Shown: in pieces, positions 36,899-46,235 of the stretch
Layout: every line of letters starts with the position of its first letter
Position numbering within the stretch: position 1 is the stretch's first letter
NCBI GenBank assembly: GCA_937981665.1
Contig: CALJOJ010000006.1
Coordinates: 1 to 62,216 of the forward strand
DNA: 62,216 bases
Source of the DNA: an uncultured Rubritalea sp.
Lineage (GTDB): Bacteria; Verrucomicrobiota; Verrucomicrobiia; Verrucomicrobiales; Akkermansiaceae
Reading direction: 5' to 3'
The notes under the pieces: generated by a model
Told to the model about the DNA's origin: nothing
Database searches by the model: none
What the model saw: only the letters and a program-made list of their open reading frames with translations
Made by a program: the position numbers and the translations under genes

Positions 36899-36942
36899 TC
36901 CCAGCGATCTAAGCTAACCCCAACCATAACCATAACCATAAT

Positions 36943-38397
36943 ATGGAAATTGAAGATATCGCAGAAACTCCTGCACCACAAGAAATAGATCAGGAAACCC
37001 AAGACGCTATCGCGATAGATCGCGCCAAGGGTGACTTTACAGTCCCAGAAAGCCACGAGTTCGATGCTGGAGTAGGTCTTAACAAAGGAACCATTGACTA
37101 CATCTCAGGTGTTAAAAAAGAGAAAGACTGGATTCGTGAATTCCGTCACAAAGCTCTCGACGTATTCTGGTCAAAACCAATGCCTACTAACTGGGCAACC
37201 AAAGACCTAGATAACATCGAGTTCGACAAAATTCGCTACTACCTCGCTAACGCTACTCGCCCTACTCGTAGCTGGGACGAAGTACCTGACGACATCAAAG
37301 AGACCTTCGAACGTCTCGGTATCCCTCAGCAAGAGCGCGCATTCCTAGCCGGTGTTGAAGCTCAGTTCGACTCAGAAGCGGCATACTCAAACGTTAAAGA
37401 AGACCTCGAGAAACAAGGTGTTATCTTTGTGAACTCCACTGAAGGACTTCGTGAGCATGAGGAAATTTTCCGCCCATACTTCGGTAAAGTTATCCCGACT
37501 GGTGACAACAAGTTCTCAGCACTTAACTCAGCAGTATTCTCTGGTGGTTCATTCATCTACATCCCGAAAGGCTTGAAAGTGAAGCAGCCACTCCAGGCAT
37601 ACTTCCGTATCAACTCCGAGAACTTCGGCCAGTTTGAGCGCACGCTCATCATCGCTGACGAAGGTTCTGAAGTCATGTACATGGAAGGATGTACCGCTCC
37701 TAAGTTCGAGACAGCCACACTTCACTCAGCCGTTGTTGAGCTAGTTGCTCTCAAAGGGGCTAAGATCCAGTACGTCACAGTTCAGAACTGGTCAGCTAAC
37801 GTATTCAACCTCGTGACAAAGCGTGGTGTAGCTCACGAAAATGCAGAGATCCGCTGGATCGACTGTAACATCGGTTCACGCCTCACCATGAAGTACCCAG
37901 GTGTAGTCATGAAGGGCGAAGGCGCTCGTGGAGAAGTAGTTTCCATCGCTCTTGCTAACGACGGACAACATCAGGACACTGGAGCGAAGATGATTCACGC
38001 AGCAGATAACACGACCTCTAACGTTGTCTCTAAGTCCATCTCAGTCGGTAAAGGTATTTCCACCTACCGTGGACAGGTACACATTCCAAAGCACCTCAAA
38101 GGATGTAAGAACAACACCGAATGTGACGCACTTCTCATTAATGCAAATTCACAAACTGACACCTACCCTGCTATCACCGTCCGTGGTAATCAGCACGTTA
38201 CTCAGCACGAAGCTAGTGTCAGTCAGGTATCACAGGAAATGCTCTTCTACATGCAGCAGCGTGGACTCTCAGAAGGCGAAGCAATGTCACTTGCAGTGAA
38301 CGGATTCGTCAACGACCTCGTCTCAGAATTCCCAATGGAATACTCAGTCGAGCTGAAGCGCCTTATTGACCTTGAAATGGAAGGCTCAGTCGGATAA
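36943..38397 (+). CDS. sufB: Fe-S cluster assembly scaffold SufB
   Basis: A 484-residue scaffold protein on which the cluster is formed with SufC and SufD. Family blocks include [20 protein letters not shown] near 205, [25 protein letters not shown] near 246, [12 protein letters not shown] near 396 (candidate cluster-ligand Cys) and the conserved C-terminal [22 protein letters not shown]. It starts 44 bases after sufC. The leader has an AACCAT hexamer repeat at 36922-36942. Confidence 0.97.
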   Translation: MEIEDIAETPAPQEIDQETQDAIAIDRAKGDFTVPESHEFDAGVGLNKGTIDYISGVKKEKDWIREFRHKALDVFWSKPMPTNWATKDLDNIEFDKIRYYLANATRPTRSWDEVPDDIKETFERLGIPQQERAFLAGVEAQFDSEAAYSNVKEDLEKQGVIFVNSTEGLREHEEIFRPYFGKVIPTGDNKFSALNSAVFSGGSFIYIPKGLKVKQPLQAYFRINSENFGQFERTLIIADEGSEVMYMEGCTAPKFETATLHSAVVELVALKGAKIQYVTVQNWSANVFNLVTKRGVAHENAEIRWIDCNIGSRLTMKYPGVVMKGEGARGEVVSIALANDGQHQDTGAKMIHAADNTTSNVVSKSISVGKGISTYRGQVHIPKHLKGCKNNTECDALLINANSQTDTYPAITVRGNQHVTQHEASVSQVSQEMLFYMQQRGLSEGEAMSLAVNGFVNDLVSEFPMEYSVELKRLIDLEMEGSVG

Positions 38398-38455
38398 CCC
38401 ACGATCTAACAAAAATCGTAAGGTTCACCCTATTTACATATAAAATTTGTATCCA

Positions 38456-39760
38456 ATGACATCAACATTAGAACTATCACCTATCACTGAAAGCAAAGCA
38501 GCTGTCGACATCGACGCTCCTGAGTGGTTCCAAACCCTTCAGAATCTGGCCTGGGAAAAATTCCAGAACACGCCAGCTCCTACTCGTAAGAATGAGACAT
38601 GGAGATTTGGTGATCTCAAGCAACTCAACCTCGACAACTTCGTCTCAGCAGCAGAACTTGATGCTGGCGATATCGATCTAGAGCTCAACGGCCTCGAAGA
38701 AGCATCCGCTCAGTTCATTTTTGCTAACGACGCTACAGTGCATGCTGAAACTGACCTTCCAGAAGGAGTCATCTGTCTTCCACTCGAAGACGCACTCCAG
38801 ACACACGGAGATCTCATTCACCAGCACCTGCTCAAAAGCGAAGTAAAGCTAGGTTCAGAGAAATACGCAGCACTCCACGCAGCAAATCTCTCTAACGGAC
38901 TCTTCGTCTACGTGCCAAAAGGCATCGAAGTTGAGAAGCCTATCGAGGCATATCACATCGTAGCTGGAGACAACGCTACTATTTTCCCACACACCCTCAT
39001 CATCACTGAGGACAATGCGAAAGTAAGCGTCGTTGACTACTTCATCTCAGCAGCATCGAAAGGTGACACTGAAGACACTCAACTAGTGCTCGCCATGAAT
39101 GACCTCATCTCTACTGCAGGTTCACAGCTGAACTACCTTACAGTTCAGAACGTAAACCTCAGCTCCAAGGTCATCCAGATCGGTAGTACTATCGTAGACC
39201 GTGATGCTCGTGCAAAATCATTCGTGCTAAACGTAGGTGCAGCATGGGCTCGTAATGAGTCATACTGCACACTCGCAGGTAAAGGCGCACACTCAGACAT
39301 GCTATCGCTCAACATCCCTACAGGTGAGCAACTCTATGATCAGCGCACATTCCAGCACCACGCGTCACCACACACATACAGTGACCTCCTCTACAAGAAT
39401 GCGCTCTACGGTAAAACCAAGACCACATTCTCTGGACTCATCGCAGTGGACGAAAAAGCACACTTCACGGACGCTTATCAGACCTGTCGTAACCTCCTCA
39501 TGGAAGACACCACTGAGGCGAACTCCATGCCCGGTCTCCAGATCAATGCTGACCAAGTAAAATGTTCACACGGATCTACCGCATCTGCCATCAGCAATGA
39601 TGAAATCTTCTACCTCCAGGCACGAGGCATCACACCTAAGAACGCACGTCAACTCATCGCTCGCGGCTTCTGTGTACAGGTCATCGAGAGACTTGAGAAC
39701 GATGCACTACAGAACCTCGTCATAAACTACCTAGACGAGAAATTCGCCACCGTGGTCTAA
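38456..39760 (+). CDS. sufD: Fe-S cluster assembly protein SufD
   Basis: A 434-residue protein, using the ATG at 38456; a TTG at 38447 adds three residues. It forms the heterodimeric platform with SufB. The N-terminal helical part (about 1-110) precedes the beta-helix core: GLFVYVPKGIEVEKPIEAYHI near 145, and the C-terminal VKCSHGSTASAISNDEIFYLQARGI and ARQLIARGF typical of SufB/SufD. It ends the suf operon, and a strong terminator follows. Confidence 0.95.
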   Translation: MTSTLELSPITESKAAVDIDAPEWFQTLQNLAWEKFQNTPAPTRKNETWRFGDLKQLNLDNFVSAAELDAGDIDLELNGLEEASAQFIFANDATVHAETDLPEGVICLPLEDALQTHGDLIHQHLLKSEVKLGSEKYAALHAANLSNGLFVYVPKGIEVEKPIEAYHIVAGDNATIFPHTLIITEDNAKVSVVDYFISAASKGDTEDTQLVLAMNDLISTAGSQLNYLTVQNVNLSSKVIQIGSTIVDRDARAKSFVLNVGAAWARNESYCTLAGKGAHSDMLSLNIPTGEQLYDQRTFQHHASPHTYSDLLYKNALYGKTKTTFSGLIAVDEKAHFTDAYQTCRNLLMEDTTEANSMPGLQINADQVKCSHGSTASAISNDEIFYLQARGITPKNARQLIARGFCVQVIERLENDALQNLVINYLDEKFATVV

Positions 39761-39792
39761 AGATAACTCTAGAAATATCTTATAACAACCCA

Positions 39793-39827
39793 AGCTCTCT
39801 GCATTCAGTTGCAGAGAGCTTTTTATT
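39793..39827 (+). terminator. terminator of the fur-sufCBD operon
   Basis: An 11-bp perfect stem (AGCTCTCTGCA and complement, loop TTCAGT) is followed by TTTTATTT, 32 bases behind the sufD stop. Confidence 0.9.
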
Positions 39828-39882
39828 TAACCTCCCTTTTTCCTTCCACTCTGAGGATGATTATGGAAATATAGACGGCACT

Positions 39883-40221
39883 ATGAGTAAACTAGATGAT
39901 GCTATAGAAGCAGCTAAAAAACAAATGAAGGCTCAAAGCATACCATGCAATGAGGAACTACTAAGAAATCTCGCTAAAGGTCTCGGACCGTCCATCTACT
40001 CTGCTGACGGCAAGCTCGTCGCAGCAACTGATGCAAAAGAGATCGCCACAGTGAAGAAAAACTTCATCGGCAAAAAACTCGGTGAAACAGATGAAGGCAA
40101 GCAAGACGCAGCCGTAGCATACGCAATCGATAAAATCGGTTCATCTAACAGACAAAAGCTCCGCACAGTCTTCTGCTACCTCATCGTAAAGAAACTTAAG
40201 AAAGAGTCACTCTTCGCTTAA
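39883..40221 (+). CDS. DUF2853-family protein
   Basis: A 112-residue cytoplasmic protein. The family block LVAATDAKEIATVKKNFIGKKLG near residues 45-68 is intact, and a helical basic C-terminus (RQKLRTVFCYLIVKKLKK) follows. DUF2853 proteins are small helical bundles of unknown role. It has its own terminator and a separate terminator upstream, so it is a single-gene unit. Confidence 0.85.
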   Translation: MSKLDDAIEAAKKQMKAQSIPCNEELLRNLAKGLGPSIYSADGKLVAATDAKEIATVKKNFIGKKLGETDEGKQDAAVAYAIDKIGSSNRQKLRTVFCYLIVKKLKKESLFA

Positions 40222-40246
40222 TTTTCTGCCCTAATAAACCTTATCC

Positions 40247-40279
40247 GGTGATCTGAATCTCTCAGATCACCATTTTTTT
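40247..40279 (+). terminator. terminator of the DUF2853 gene
   Basis: GGTGATCTGA and TCAGATCACC form a 10-bp stem with a 5-base loop, followed by ATTTTTTT, 25 bases behind the stop codon. Confidence 0.9.
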
Positions 40280-40287
40280 GCCTAAAG

Positions 40288-41092
40288 GGAGCCTCTGGCA
40301 ACCGTCACGAATTGAGTTTTTAGGGTTTCAATTCTGATCTAACAGATTAAGTTGTCCTTATGAACTTCCGAGAGCATGAAAAAGGTGGGAATTTATTCTC
40401 AGCCATTGAGCACCAGTAAAAGATGACTCAGCGCACTGTTGGTGTACTAAAGCTTAAAACCATCATTGATTGGAATATCTTCCTGTCTACACTTATTGAA
40501 GTTACAGGCTATGATAAGAAAGACTGGAGTAAAGGTGGCAATCTACCTTTTCACCCTCTCTTAATGTTTAAAATACTCATACTGCAAAGCTTTCACGGAC
40601 TTAGCGATGATGCTACTGAGTATCACATAGGAGACCGGCCTAGCTGATAGCGCGTATAAGTCAGAGAAGAATGAGCAAGTGATGCTGGATCATAATGTAG
40701 AAGACTTTATCATTCAAAAAGCCTATCGCAATAAACCTCTCACTGAGGAAGAGCAGCGATTTAACAAAACCGTGAGCCGCATGAGAGTGCGTGTAGAACA
40801 TGTATTTGGTAGGATGAAATACATGGGAGCTGATCTATTTAGGAAGATTGGAATACAGCGAGCCAGACAACATAACCCACTCTGTAATTTAACATATAAT
40901 ATGGATCGCTATGCCCTCTTGCAGGGATAAAGGCTCAATAAGGCTTCAAAAGGGCTAAACCATCGGAAATTTGCGAAAAACCAGCTGAAATTGAGCTAGA
41001 ATCACTCAAGATAGTGAAATAATGTAAGCACAATCTGTTAGATTTTCCTAAAACCAAAGTGTTTTTGAAAAAGGGGTGCTACCAGAGGTTCC
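40288..41092 (+). mobile_element. internally deleted IS5-family element
   Basis: The element has imperfect terminal inverted repeats, GGAGCCTCTGGCA at the left and GGAACCTCTGGTA (reverse complement) at the right. Both ends are flanked by CTAAAG, so it inserted as a unit; how much of this is target duplication is uncertain. At about 805 bp it is shorter than a normal IS5-type element because the transposase has lost its middle. It lies between the DUF2853 terminator and a frameshifted gene relic. Confidence 0.75.
40360..40930 (+). pseudogene. IS5-family transposase remnant
   Basis: The reading frame starts at ATG 40360 (MNFREHEKGGNLFSAIEHQ) and hits a TAA at 40417 that probably replaced a Gln codon. 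It continues as TQRTVGVLKLKTIIDWNIFL and PFHPLLMFKILILQSFHGLSD. After GDRPS about 130 residues, including the first catalytic Asp, are missing. The C-terminal part resumes at 40643 in another frame (LADSAYKSEKNEQ) and runs through RVRVEHVFGRMKYMG to TAA at 40928-40930. It is non-functional. Confidence 0.85.
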
Positions 41093-41098
41093 CTAAAG

Positions 41099-41453
41099 TA
41101 AAAAAGTTTATATACCCCCCCTGCATCCGCATCTAAGAATGGAGCAGCCTCTGCACCAGGACGAAGTGGCTCAAGATCATCTAAGGAAACAAGTTCGCCA
41201 TCTCCCCTGCGTTCTAGGCCAAATCGCGAAAGCTTGACTATAGGAACTAGATTGAACTCACACTTCTCTCGGAAGGAAACATCATCCGAATTCTCTCCAT
41301 CTCCGTGGTCTGGCTCAAGAGCTTTCCTGATTCCTTGAGATCTTTCTCTGTTGATCGCACAGCAAGCTGATCTCGCATTTTCACAGATTGTGTCACCGTT
41401 GCAGCTCCTGTCCTGAAGTCGATGTTGAGTTGTTTTCCATGATTATGTCTCAC
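41099..41453 (-). pseudogene. frameshifted gene relic of unknown family
   Basis: One frame (from 41453) reads HGKQLNIDFRTGAATVTQSV and EKDLKESGKLLSQTTEMERI to a stop at 41247. At FPSER the coding pattern jumps to another frame, which continues REKCEFNLVPIVKLSRFGLE, LVSLDDLEPLRPGAEAAPFL and DADAGGVYKLFY up to the IS end. The sequence keeps good coding character on both sides of the shift. I do not recognise the family. Confidence 0.5.
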
Positions 41454-41535
41454 GCTATATTAAGTTAGATCTCGCTCCAAGGCATAAAGATGGCGGTCAA
41501 TGTCAAATAAGTTCAGCTATAAGCTCCTTACATCC

Positions 41536-41889
41536 CTACCCTCTATTCCGAGGACAAGTCATCATGAACTCATTGCCTACGGGGTCTATGCACATTGCTA
41601 GGTGCATTGGGTCTTCAGGCGTATCATTCGGCTCAGAGGTGAGTTCGCCACCTAGTTCTTGCATTTTAGTGATGTAGCCACGGAGGTCATCTACTTGGAA
41701 ACTAAGGCCTGTCCAGGTGCGCTTACCTTCGCCGCCACCGTGGATACCGATGACTGCATTCTGCACCTTCACCTCACTCCAGACTTCCATTTCTAGAGTC
41801 ACTTCACCATCAAAGAGGTCTCTGTAGAAGTTCAGACATTTCTGCCAATCACTGGCCCAGAGTGCGTATTTTACTTGAAGTACTTTCAT
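41536..41889 (-). CDS. VOC-superfamily (glyoxalase-like) protein
   Basis: A 117-residue single-module vicinal oxygen chelate protein. It begins with the typical strand-helix VKYALWASDWQKCLNFYRDLF, has SFQVDDLRGYITKMQELGG in the second half and ends CIDPVGNEFMM. Such proteins include glyoxalases, dioxygenases and antibiotic-binding proteins; the ligands here are not diagnostic. It lies between the relic at 41.1 kb and xerC on the same strand, but 57 bases behind it. Confidence 0.8.
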   Translation of the reverse strand: MKVLQVKYALWASDWQKCLNFYRDLFDGEVTLEMEVWSEVKVQNAVIGIHGGGEGKRTWTGLSFQVDDLRGYITKMQELGGELTSEPNDTPEDPMHLAMCIDPVGNEFMMTCPRNRG

Positions 41890-41946
41890 TTGATGAAGTC
41901 TAGCTCAGATGAGCGAATGTGCCACCTAAAACATTCCCTACTTACT

Positions 41947-42837
41947 CTATCCTCTGGGATGAAATTTCTGATGAACTTCCTTCAGGTGCTTCTGGTCCAC
42001 ATGGGTATAAATCTGGGTGGTAGAAATGTCTGCGTGACCTAACAGTTCCTGAATCACACGTAAGTCCGCTCCATTCTGTAACAGATGGGTGGCGAAGGAA
42101 TGACGTAGTAAGTGCGGATACATCTTACTGTCTATTCCCGCTGCCTTAGCGCGCTCCTTCACGATAGCGCGCACTCGCTCAGGGCTGAGTGGCCCGCCTC
42201 TAACAGAGAGAAAAATCTGCGATGAAGTTCTAGATTTCACTAGCTCAGGGCGTTCTAATTTAACGTAACGTTCCACAGCACTAAGCGCCTGCCCACCGAC
42301 TGGGACGATGCGGGTCTTGTTCCCCTTTCCAGTCACTCGGATGAAGCCTTCTTCAGCATCTAGATTCTCTAAGCGAGCACCACATACTTCTGATAAACGT
42401 AAGCCGGACGCATAGAATAACTCTAGGATAGACCGGTCGCGCTTCCCTAGTCGCTTCATGGTATCGATACCCTCTAACAGAGATGTAATGGAACTCTCAT
42501 GCACGGAGTCCGGCAAGGTAGCGATAGGCTTAGGCGCGATGAGTGGCTCGGCTACATCTGCCTCCACATAACGACGGCCAGAGATAAACCTCCAGAACAC
42601 CTTGAGATGCACCACCGTTATCCTGAGTGAAGATGCGGCGAGTCCACCTTTCTTTCTTATCGCCAGAAAGGCAGCTAGATCCTCAGTCCCCACATCATCA
42701 AGGCTGAGCTTTTTCTGCTCCATCCACTCCGACAGCTTATCTAGCGTCTGCCTAACAGATAGCTGATACGAAGGTGATAGTCCCCTCTCTGTAGCGAGAT
42801 ATAGGATAAAGGAATCTATCTGACGTTCGATGTTCAT
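41947..42837 (-). CDS. xerC: tyrosine recombinase XerC/XerD
   Basis: A 296-residue site-specific recombinase of the Xer type. The core-binding domain occupies residues 1-90. Catalytic residues are visible: Arg147 (ASGLRLSEVC), Lys171 (TGKGNKTR), His242 and Arg245 (HLLRHSFATHLL), His268 (LLGHADISTT) and nucleophile Tyr277. Xer proteins resolve chromosome dimers at dif; length and motif order fit this rather than a phage integrase. I cannot decide between XerC and XerD. The TM protein gene lies 21 bases upstream. Confidence 0.9.
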   Translation of the reverse strand: MNIERQIDSFILYLATERGLSPSYQLSVRQTLDKLSEWMEQKKLSLDDVGTEDLAAFLAIRKKGGLAASSLRITVVHLKVFWRFISGRRYVEADVAEPLIAPKPIATLPDSVHESSITSLLEGIDTMKRLGKRDRSILELFYASGLRLSEVCGARLENLDAEEGFIRVTGKGNKTRIVPVGGQALSAVERYVKLERPELVKSRTSSQIFLSVRGGPLSPERVRAIVKERAKAAGIDSKMYPHLLRHSFATHLLQNGADLRVIQELLGHADISTTQIYTHVDQKHLKEVHQKFHPRG

Positions 42838-42858
42838 TACTTAGATCCTAACAGTAAG

Positions 42859-43470
42859 CTACTTCGGCTGGCGAACACGGATCTGGCGGATACCCGCTGC
42901 ATCTTTATAAATGAAGATACCGAATTCATCCTTCGTAAAGATTAATTCCTTGGACGGCATAAGCTCATCACCGTGGACTACTTTCACATACTCCACAGCC
43001 AATCGATCACCAGCCTCATTCGCATTGATAAATTTCACCTTAGCAGTTTCATCAGATGACTTCATACTCAGCCACTCGCTGATCCCCTCTTCAAACGCTT
43101 GCTTTAAAATTTCATCATCTGATGGCTCAGTAACTAGAGGAGTACTCATTGGGCTAATAGCTGCATCATTTTCTGCAGAGCTAAGCGCTCCCTCATCGGC
43201 ATCATTCCCTGACTCTACCGACACAGATTCATCCTGCTCAGCCTGCTTCTTTTTAAACTCAGCCACCACGCCATTCATCATAGGCAGGCCGTACTGTATC
43301 AGACCATAAACGATAGCTAATAGGGCGAGTAACTTCAAAATAGCTCCTGAACCTGTTGACTTAACAGCTTGCTCATTGACTACAGGGTTCTCTACCTGTT
43401 CTTCCGCCCCAGATATATGAGGTGATTGAGATTCAGTATTTACGGGATCTTGATTATCATCTTCAGACAT
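42859..43470 (-). CDS. hypothetical single-pass membrane protein
   Basis: A 203-residue protein. An acidic N-terminal segment (1-40) precedes one membrane helix (about 44-64: AILKLLALLAIVYGLIQYGL). A Ser/Glu-rich linker and a folded C-terminal domain (about 118-203) follow, containing EEGISEWLSMKSSDETAKVKF and ending IRQIRVRQPK. The C-terminal domain would be outside the cytoplasm. It is probably co-transcribed with the recombinase gene. The function is unknown. Confidence 0.65.
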   Translation of the reverse strand: MSEDDNQDPVNTESQSPHISGAEEQVENPVVNEQAVKSTGSGAILKLLALLAIVYGLIQYGLPMMNGVVAEFKKKQAEQDESVSVESGNDADEGALSSAENDAAISPMSTPLVTEPSDDEILKQAFEEGISEWLSMKSSDETAKVKFINANEAGDRLAVEYVKVVHGDELMPSKELIFTKDEFGIFIYKDAAGIRQIRVRQPK

Positions 43471-43601
43471 AGTTCCAGACTGTACTAAATAGTTTTATTT
43501 GGCAATAACCGCTCGATATACCACTGAAAAATAATTTCACTGATTCCTTTAACAATGAATAATTTCACTCTAGTGTGACCTTAATACCTAATTATAAAAC
43601 T

Positions 43602-44564
43602 ATGCGCTGGAAGAATAGAAGAGAAAGTAGAAATGTAGAAGATAGACGTGGCGAAGCGATCCCTGGCGGATATTCAAGAAGAGGAATGGGCATCGCGGGT
43701 GGATTAGGCGTTGGTAGAATCATCTTCTCAGTCTTCAGGCGAGCTAGCGGTAAGATGAAGATGGTCATGATTGGCGCTGTCATTGCAGCAATGGTCTTCT
43801 TCGGGTTCGATCCACTCTCTGCATTAGGAATGGGAGGCGGAGCCGGAGGTGGCGGAATCTTTGGCTCATCTGGTAAAACTGAGCAAGTGGGAACCGCCCC
43901 AGACGCAGATGATGAATACGGTCCATTTCTGAGATCAGTCATCGGCATGAACGAAGACTTCTGGGCTAAGGAACTACCAAAATACGATATCAGATACAGA
44001 CCTGCCCAAGTACGCATCTACAGCATCGGCACTAAAATGGATGATGGTAGTGTGGCAGACGCCCGCATGGGACCCTTCTATCTACCTGCTGAGAATCGCA
44101 TCTACATTGACCCAACATTCTTCGAGCAGATGCGAGACGAGTTCAACATCAAGGGAGAATTCGCCAGAGCCTATGTCATGTCTCACGAGTACGGGCATCA
44201 CATTCAGCACATCCTAGGTAGAACCACTGCGCTTCACAGCAAGCACGGCAAAATTTCTAAAACAGAATACAATCAAGAATCTGTCCGGCTGGAACTGCAT
44301 GCAGATTTCCTTGCTGGCATATTGGCTCACCACGATGACAAGAACTTCGACTCTCTGGACCGAGCTGATATCCTCAGCGCGATGGCATGTGCCAAAGCCA
44401 TCGGTGATGACATGCTCCAAAAGCGTGCTGGCCAGCGCATCAATAGCGACCACTTCACCCACGGCACTGCTGAGCAGCGAGCTAGATGGTTCATGCGAGG
44501 CTACACAAATGGTAAGCTCGAAGAAGGTGAGCAAATCTACACCATGGACTACAATAGACTCTAA
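43602..44564 (+). CDS. YpfJ-type neutral zinc metallopeptidase
   Basis: About 320 residues from the ATG at 43602 (MRWKNRRESRNVEDRRG, the usual family start); a GTG at 43575 would add nine. One membrane helix lies near residues 54-74, followed by a Gly-rich linker. The zinc site is SHEYGHHIQH (HEYGH at 195-199), and a downstream Glu in ELHADFLAGI fits the third ligand. FTHGTAEQRARWF near 285 is also family-typical. These KPN_02809-type proteins are membrane-tethered proteases of unknown substrate. Confidence 0.88.
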   Translation: MRWKNRRESRNVEDRRGEAIPGGYSRRGMGIAGGLGVGRIIFSVFRRASGKMKMVMIGAVIAAMVFFGFDPLSALGMGGGAGGGGIFGSSGKTEQVGTAPDADDEYGPFLRSVIGMNEDFWAKELPKYDIRYRPAQVRIYSIGTKMDDGSVADARMGPFYLPAENRIYIDPTFFEQMRDEFNIKGEFARAYVMSHEYGHHIQHILGRTTALHSKHGKISKTEYNQESVRLELHADFLAGILAHHDDKNFDSLDRADILSAMACAKAIGDDMLQKRAGQRINSDHFTHGTAEQRARWFMRGYTNGKLEEGEQIYTMDYNRL

Positions 44565-44583
44565 TACATCATCAAAGAAAAAA

Positions 44584-44617
44584 GGATTACTCGCCATTGA
44601 GTAATCCCTTTTTTTAT
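44584..44617. terminator. bidirectional terminator between two convergent genes
   Basis: GGATTACTC and GAGTAATCC form a perfect 9-bp stem, followed by CTTTTTTT on the plus strand and preceded by an A-rich tract that serves as a T-run on the minus strand. It lies between the stops at 44564 and 44642 and serves both genes. Confidence 0.85.
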
Positions 44618-44641
44618 TGATAAAATTTAGTTCGATGACTC

Positions 44642-45166
44642 TTAGTCAGACCTACGGTCATATCTATTTGAGTTCGAAGAGCTGCTACCTCTACTCGCTC
44701 GCGTCTTGCTGTTAGTCGTGCCCACCTCTCGGTTCGTTCTGCTCTGCAGATCTTGACGTGACTGCTCTACCACACGTGAACGGTATGCTGAGTTACGATT
44801 CACATTATTGGTTCTTCGAGCATTAGCGCTATTGCCTCCATAGACTCGTCTATTTGAGTTATTACTATATTGGCTACTATATTTAACGTTCGTTCTGTAG
44901 TAATTCGAATACCCTCTAGGTGCTCCAGTACGGAAATATCTTCCCCTACGCTGGGTGTACCAGAAGTTATTATGGAAGAAATAGGCAATACCACCTACTT
45001 GGTGAGTTCTGTATCCGTATGGTAATACTGATAAACCAGTAGTCGCTGAATAGACTGATGGACCAGCTGCGCCACGCGCTGCTACATGCCCAGATGGAAC
45101 CACACAAGATGACGTACACATCGCGATGCCTACAGCACCAATCATAGGTAGGAATTTAAATATCAT
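44642..45166 (-). CDS. hypothetical lipoprotein, Arg/Asn/Ser-rich
   Basis: A 174-residue exported protein with a lipobox (CTSSCVVP, Cys near 21). Residues 45-85 form a small folded part (LPYGYRTHQVGGIAYFFHNNFWYTQRRGRYF), reminiscent of the short DUF6515-type outer-envelope modules. The rest is a low-complexity tail of Tyr, Asn, Arg and Ser. The basic tail could bind polyanions, but this is speculation. Confidence 0.65.
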   Translation of the reverse strand: MIFKFLPMIGAVGIAMCTSSCVVPSGHVAARGAAGPSVYSATTGLSVLPYGYRTHQVGGIAYFFHNNFWYTQRRGRYFRTGAPRGYSNYYRTNVKYSSQYSNNSNRRVYGGNSANARRTNNVNRNSAYRSRVVEQSRQDLQSRTNREVGTTNSKTRASRGSSSSNSNRYDRRSD

Positions 45167-45266
45167 AACCTAGTGTTACTGCATCATTTAGCATTTCTCA
45201 ACTACTTTACGCACAAAAGAAAACAACCGTTTAAATGAGAAACCCTATCTCAGAGCATGTAGATCT

Positions 45267-46118
45267 CTAAAACAAATCCGCTTGGTTTAGCTTAACCTCA
45301 GGGGAAACTTTAGCTACTTTCTCAAGAACCAGCTCAGCCTTATCTTGGCCAAATTTTAGCCACTTAGTAGGTTCACCCTGACTGGCGCAAACTAGATTTT
45401 GCACATCTAGAGAATCTATCATCGGCTTGATCGTATCTATAGCGACGTCTGCATTATTACAGTCACTACTAAGGTGGCCTAGTAGAACACATCGAAGCTT
45501 TTCACAGCCGACATCGGCGATAAGCTCCCCCGCCTGAGTGTTAGATAAATGTCCGTGTCTCGAAGAAATACGCTGCTTAGTAGCCCATGGTCTCTTGGTG
45601 TCTGTTTCTAAGAGCTCTTCATCATAGTTAGCCTCTACGAAAAGCGCGTCAGCCCCCTTTAGATTCACCCGCATAGACTGGGTGATGTAGCCCACATCTG
45701 TCACTAGACCAAAGCGTGCCTCTGAATCTTCAAGTACAAATCCAACTGGCTCAGCAGCATCATGCGGAATAGGGAATGCGGTCACCGTCAGGTCAGCCAC
45801 CTCGAATGCTTGCCCAGTCTGGAACACCTTCCACTTAACCTCGCTCTTCATGCCATACTCTAGTGACTCCTTAGTCAGTGCATTTACATAGACAGGGATG
45901 CTACGTTTTCTTAAAAAGACATCCAGTCCACGCGCATGATCACTATGCTCATGAGTGAGAAAAATACCAGCCAGACCATCTGGATCTACCTCCATCTGCT
46001 CTAGCCTAAGAACTACCTGCTTGGCACTCAGCCCCACATCGATCAAATAGTCACCACTCGCGCATCTCACCACGGTGACATTTCCCCCACTTCCACTACC
46101 TAATACTGAAACCTGCAT
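45267..46118 (-). CDS. MBL-fold metallohydrolase (YycJ/WalJ-like)
   Basis: 283 residues from the ATG at 46118, where the conserved start MQVSVLGSGSGGN lies. Longer starts up to 46334 add only non-conserved residues and would overlap the divergent gene's leader. The metal site is THEHSDHARGLD (His56, His58, Asp60, His61). SSRHGHLSNTQAGEL and LLGHLSSDCN are further family blocks. YycJ/WalJ relatives act as nucleases or in cell-wall signalling; the role here is unproven. Confidence 0.88.
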   Translation of the reverse strand: MQVSVLGSGSGGNVTVVRCASGDYLIDVGLSAKQVVLRLEQMEVDPDGLAGIFLTHEHSDHARGLDVFLRKRSIPVYVNALTKESLEYGMKSEVKWKVFQTGQAFEVADLTVTAFPIPHDAAEPVGFVLEDSEARFGLVTDVGYITQSMRVNLKGADALFVEANYDEELLETDTKRPWATKQRISSRHGHLSNTQAGELIADVGCEKLRCVLLGHLSSDCNNADVAIDTIKPMIDSLDVQNLVCASQGEPTKWLKFGQDKAELVLEKVAKVSPEVKLNQADLF

Positions 46119-46235
46119 GCTCACGTGGTTAACTTTGAGCCAATATGAACCAAGTCTCAAGCCCGATTGTAAATACTGAGCATTTTTACGTATTTTAACC
46201 TTTCGTATTGTAGAAAAAAAAACCAATATCTCGCC

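Noticed and set aside
41947-42837. Integrase of a genomic island
   Set aside because: The recombinase has Xer length and motifs and no attachment-site repeats or cargo were found around it.
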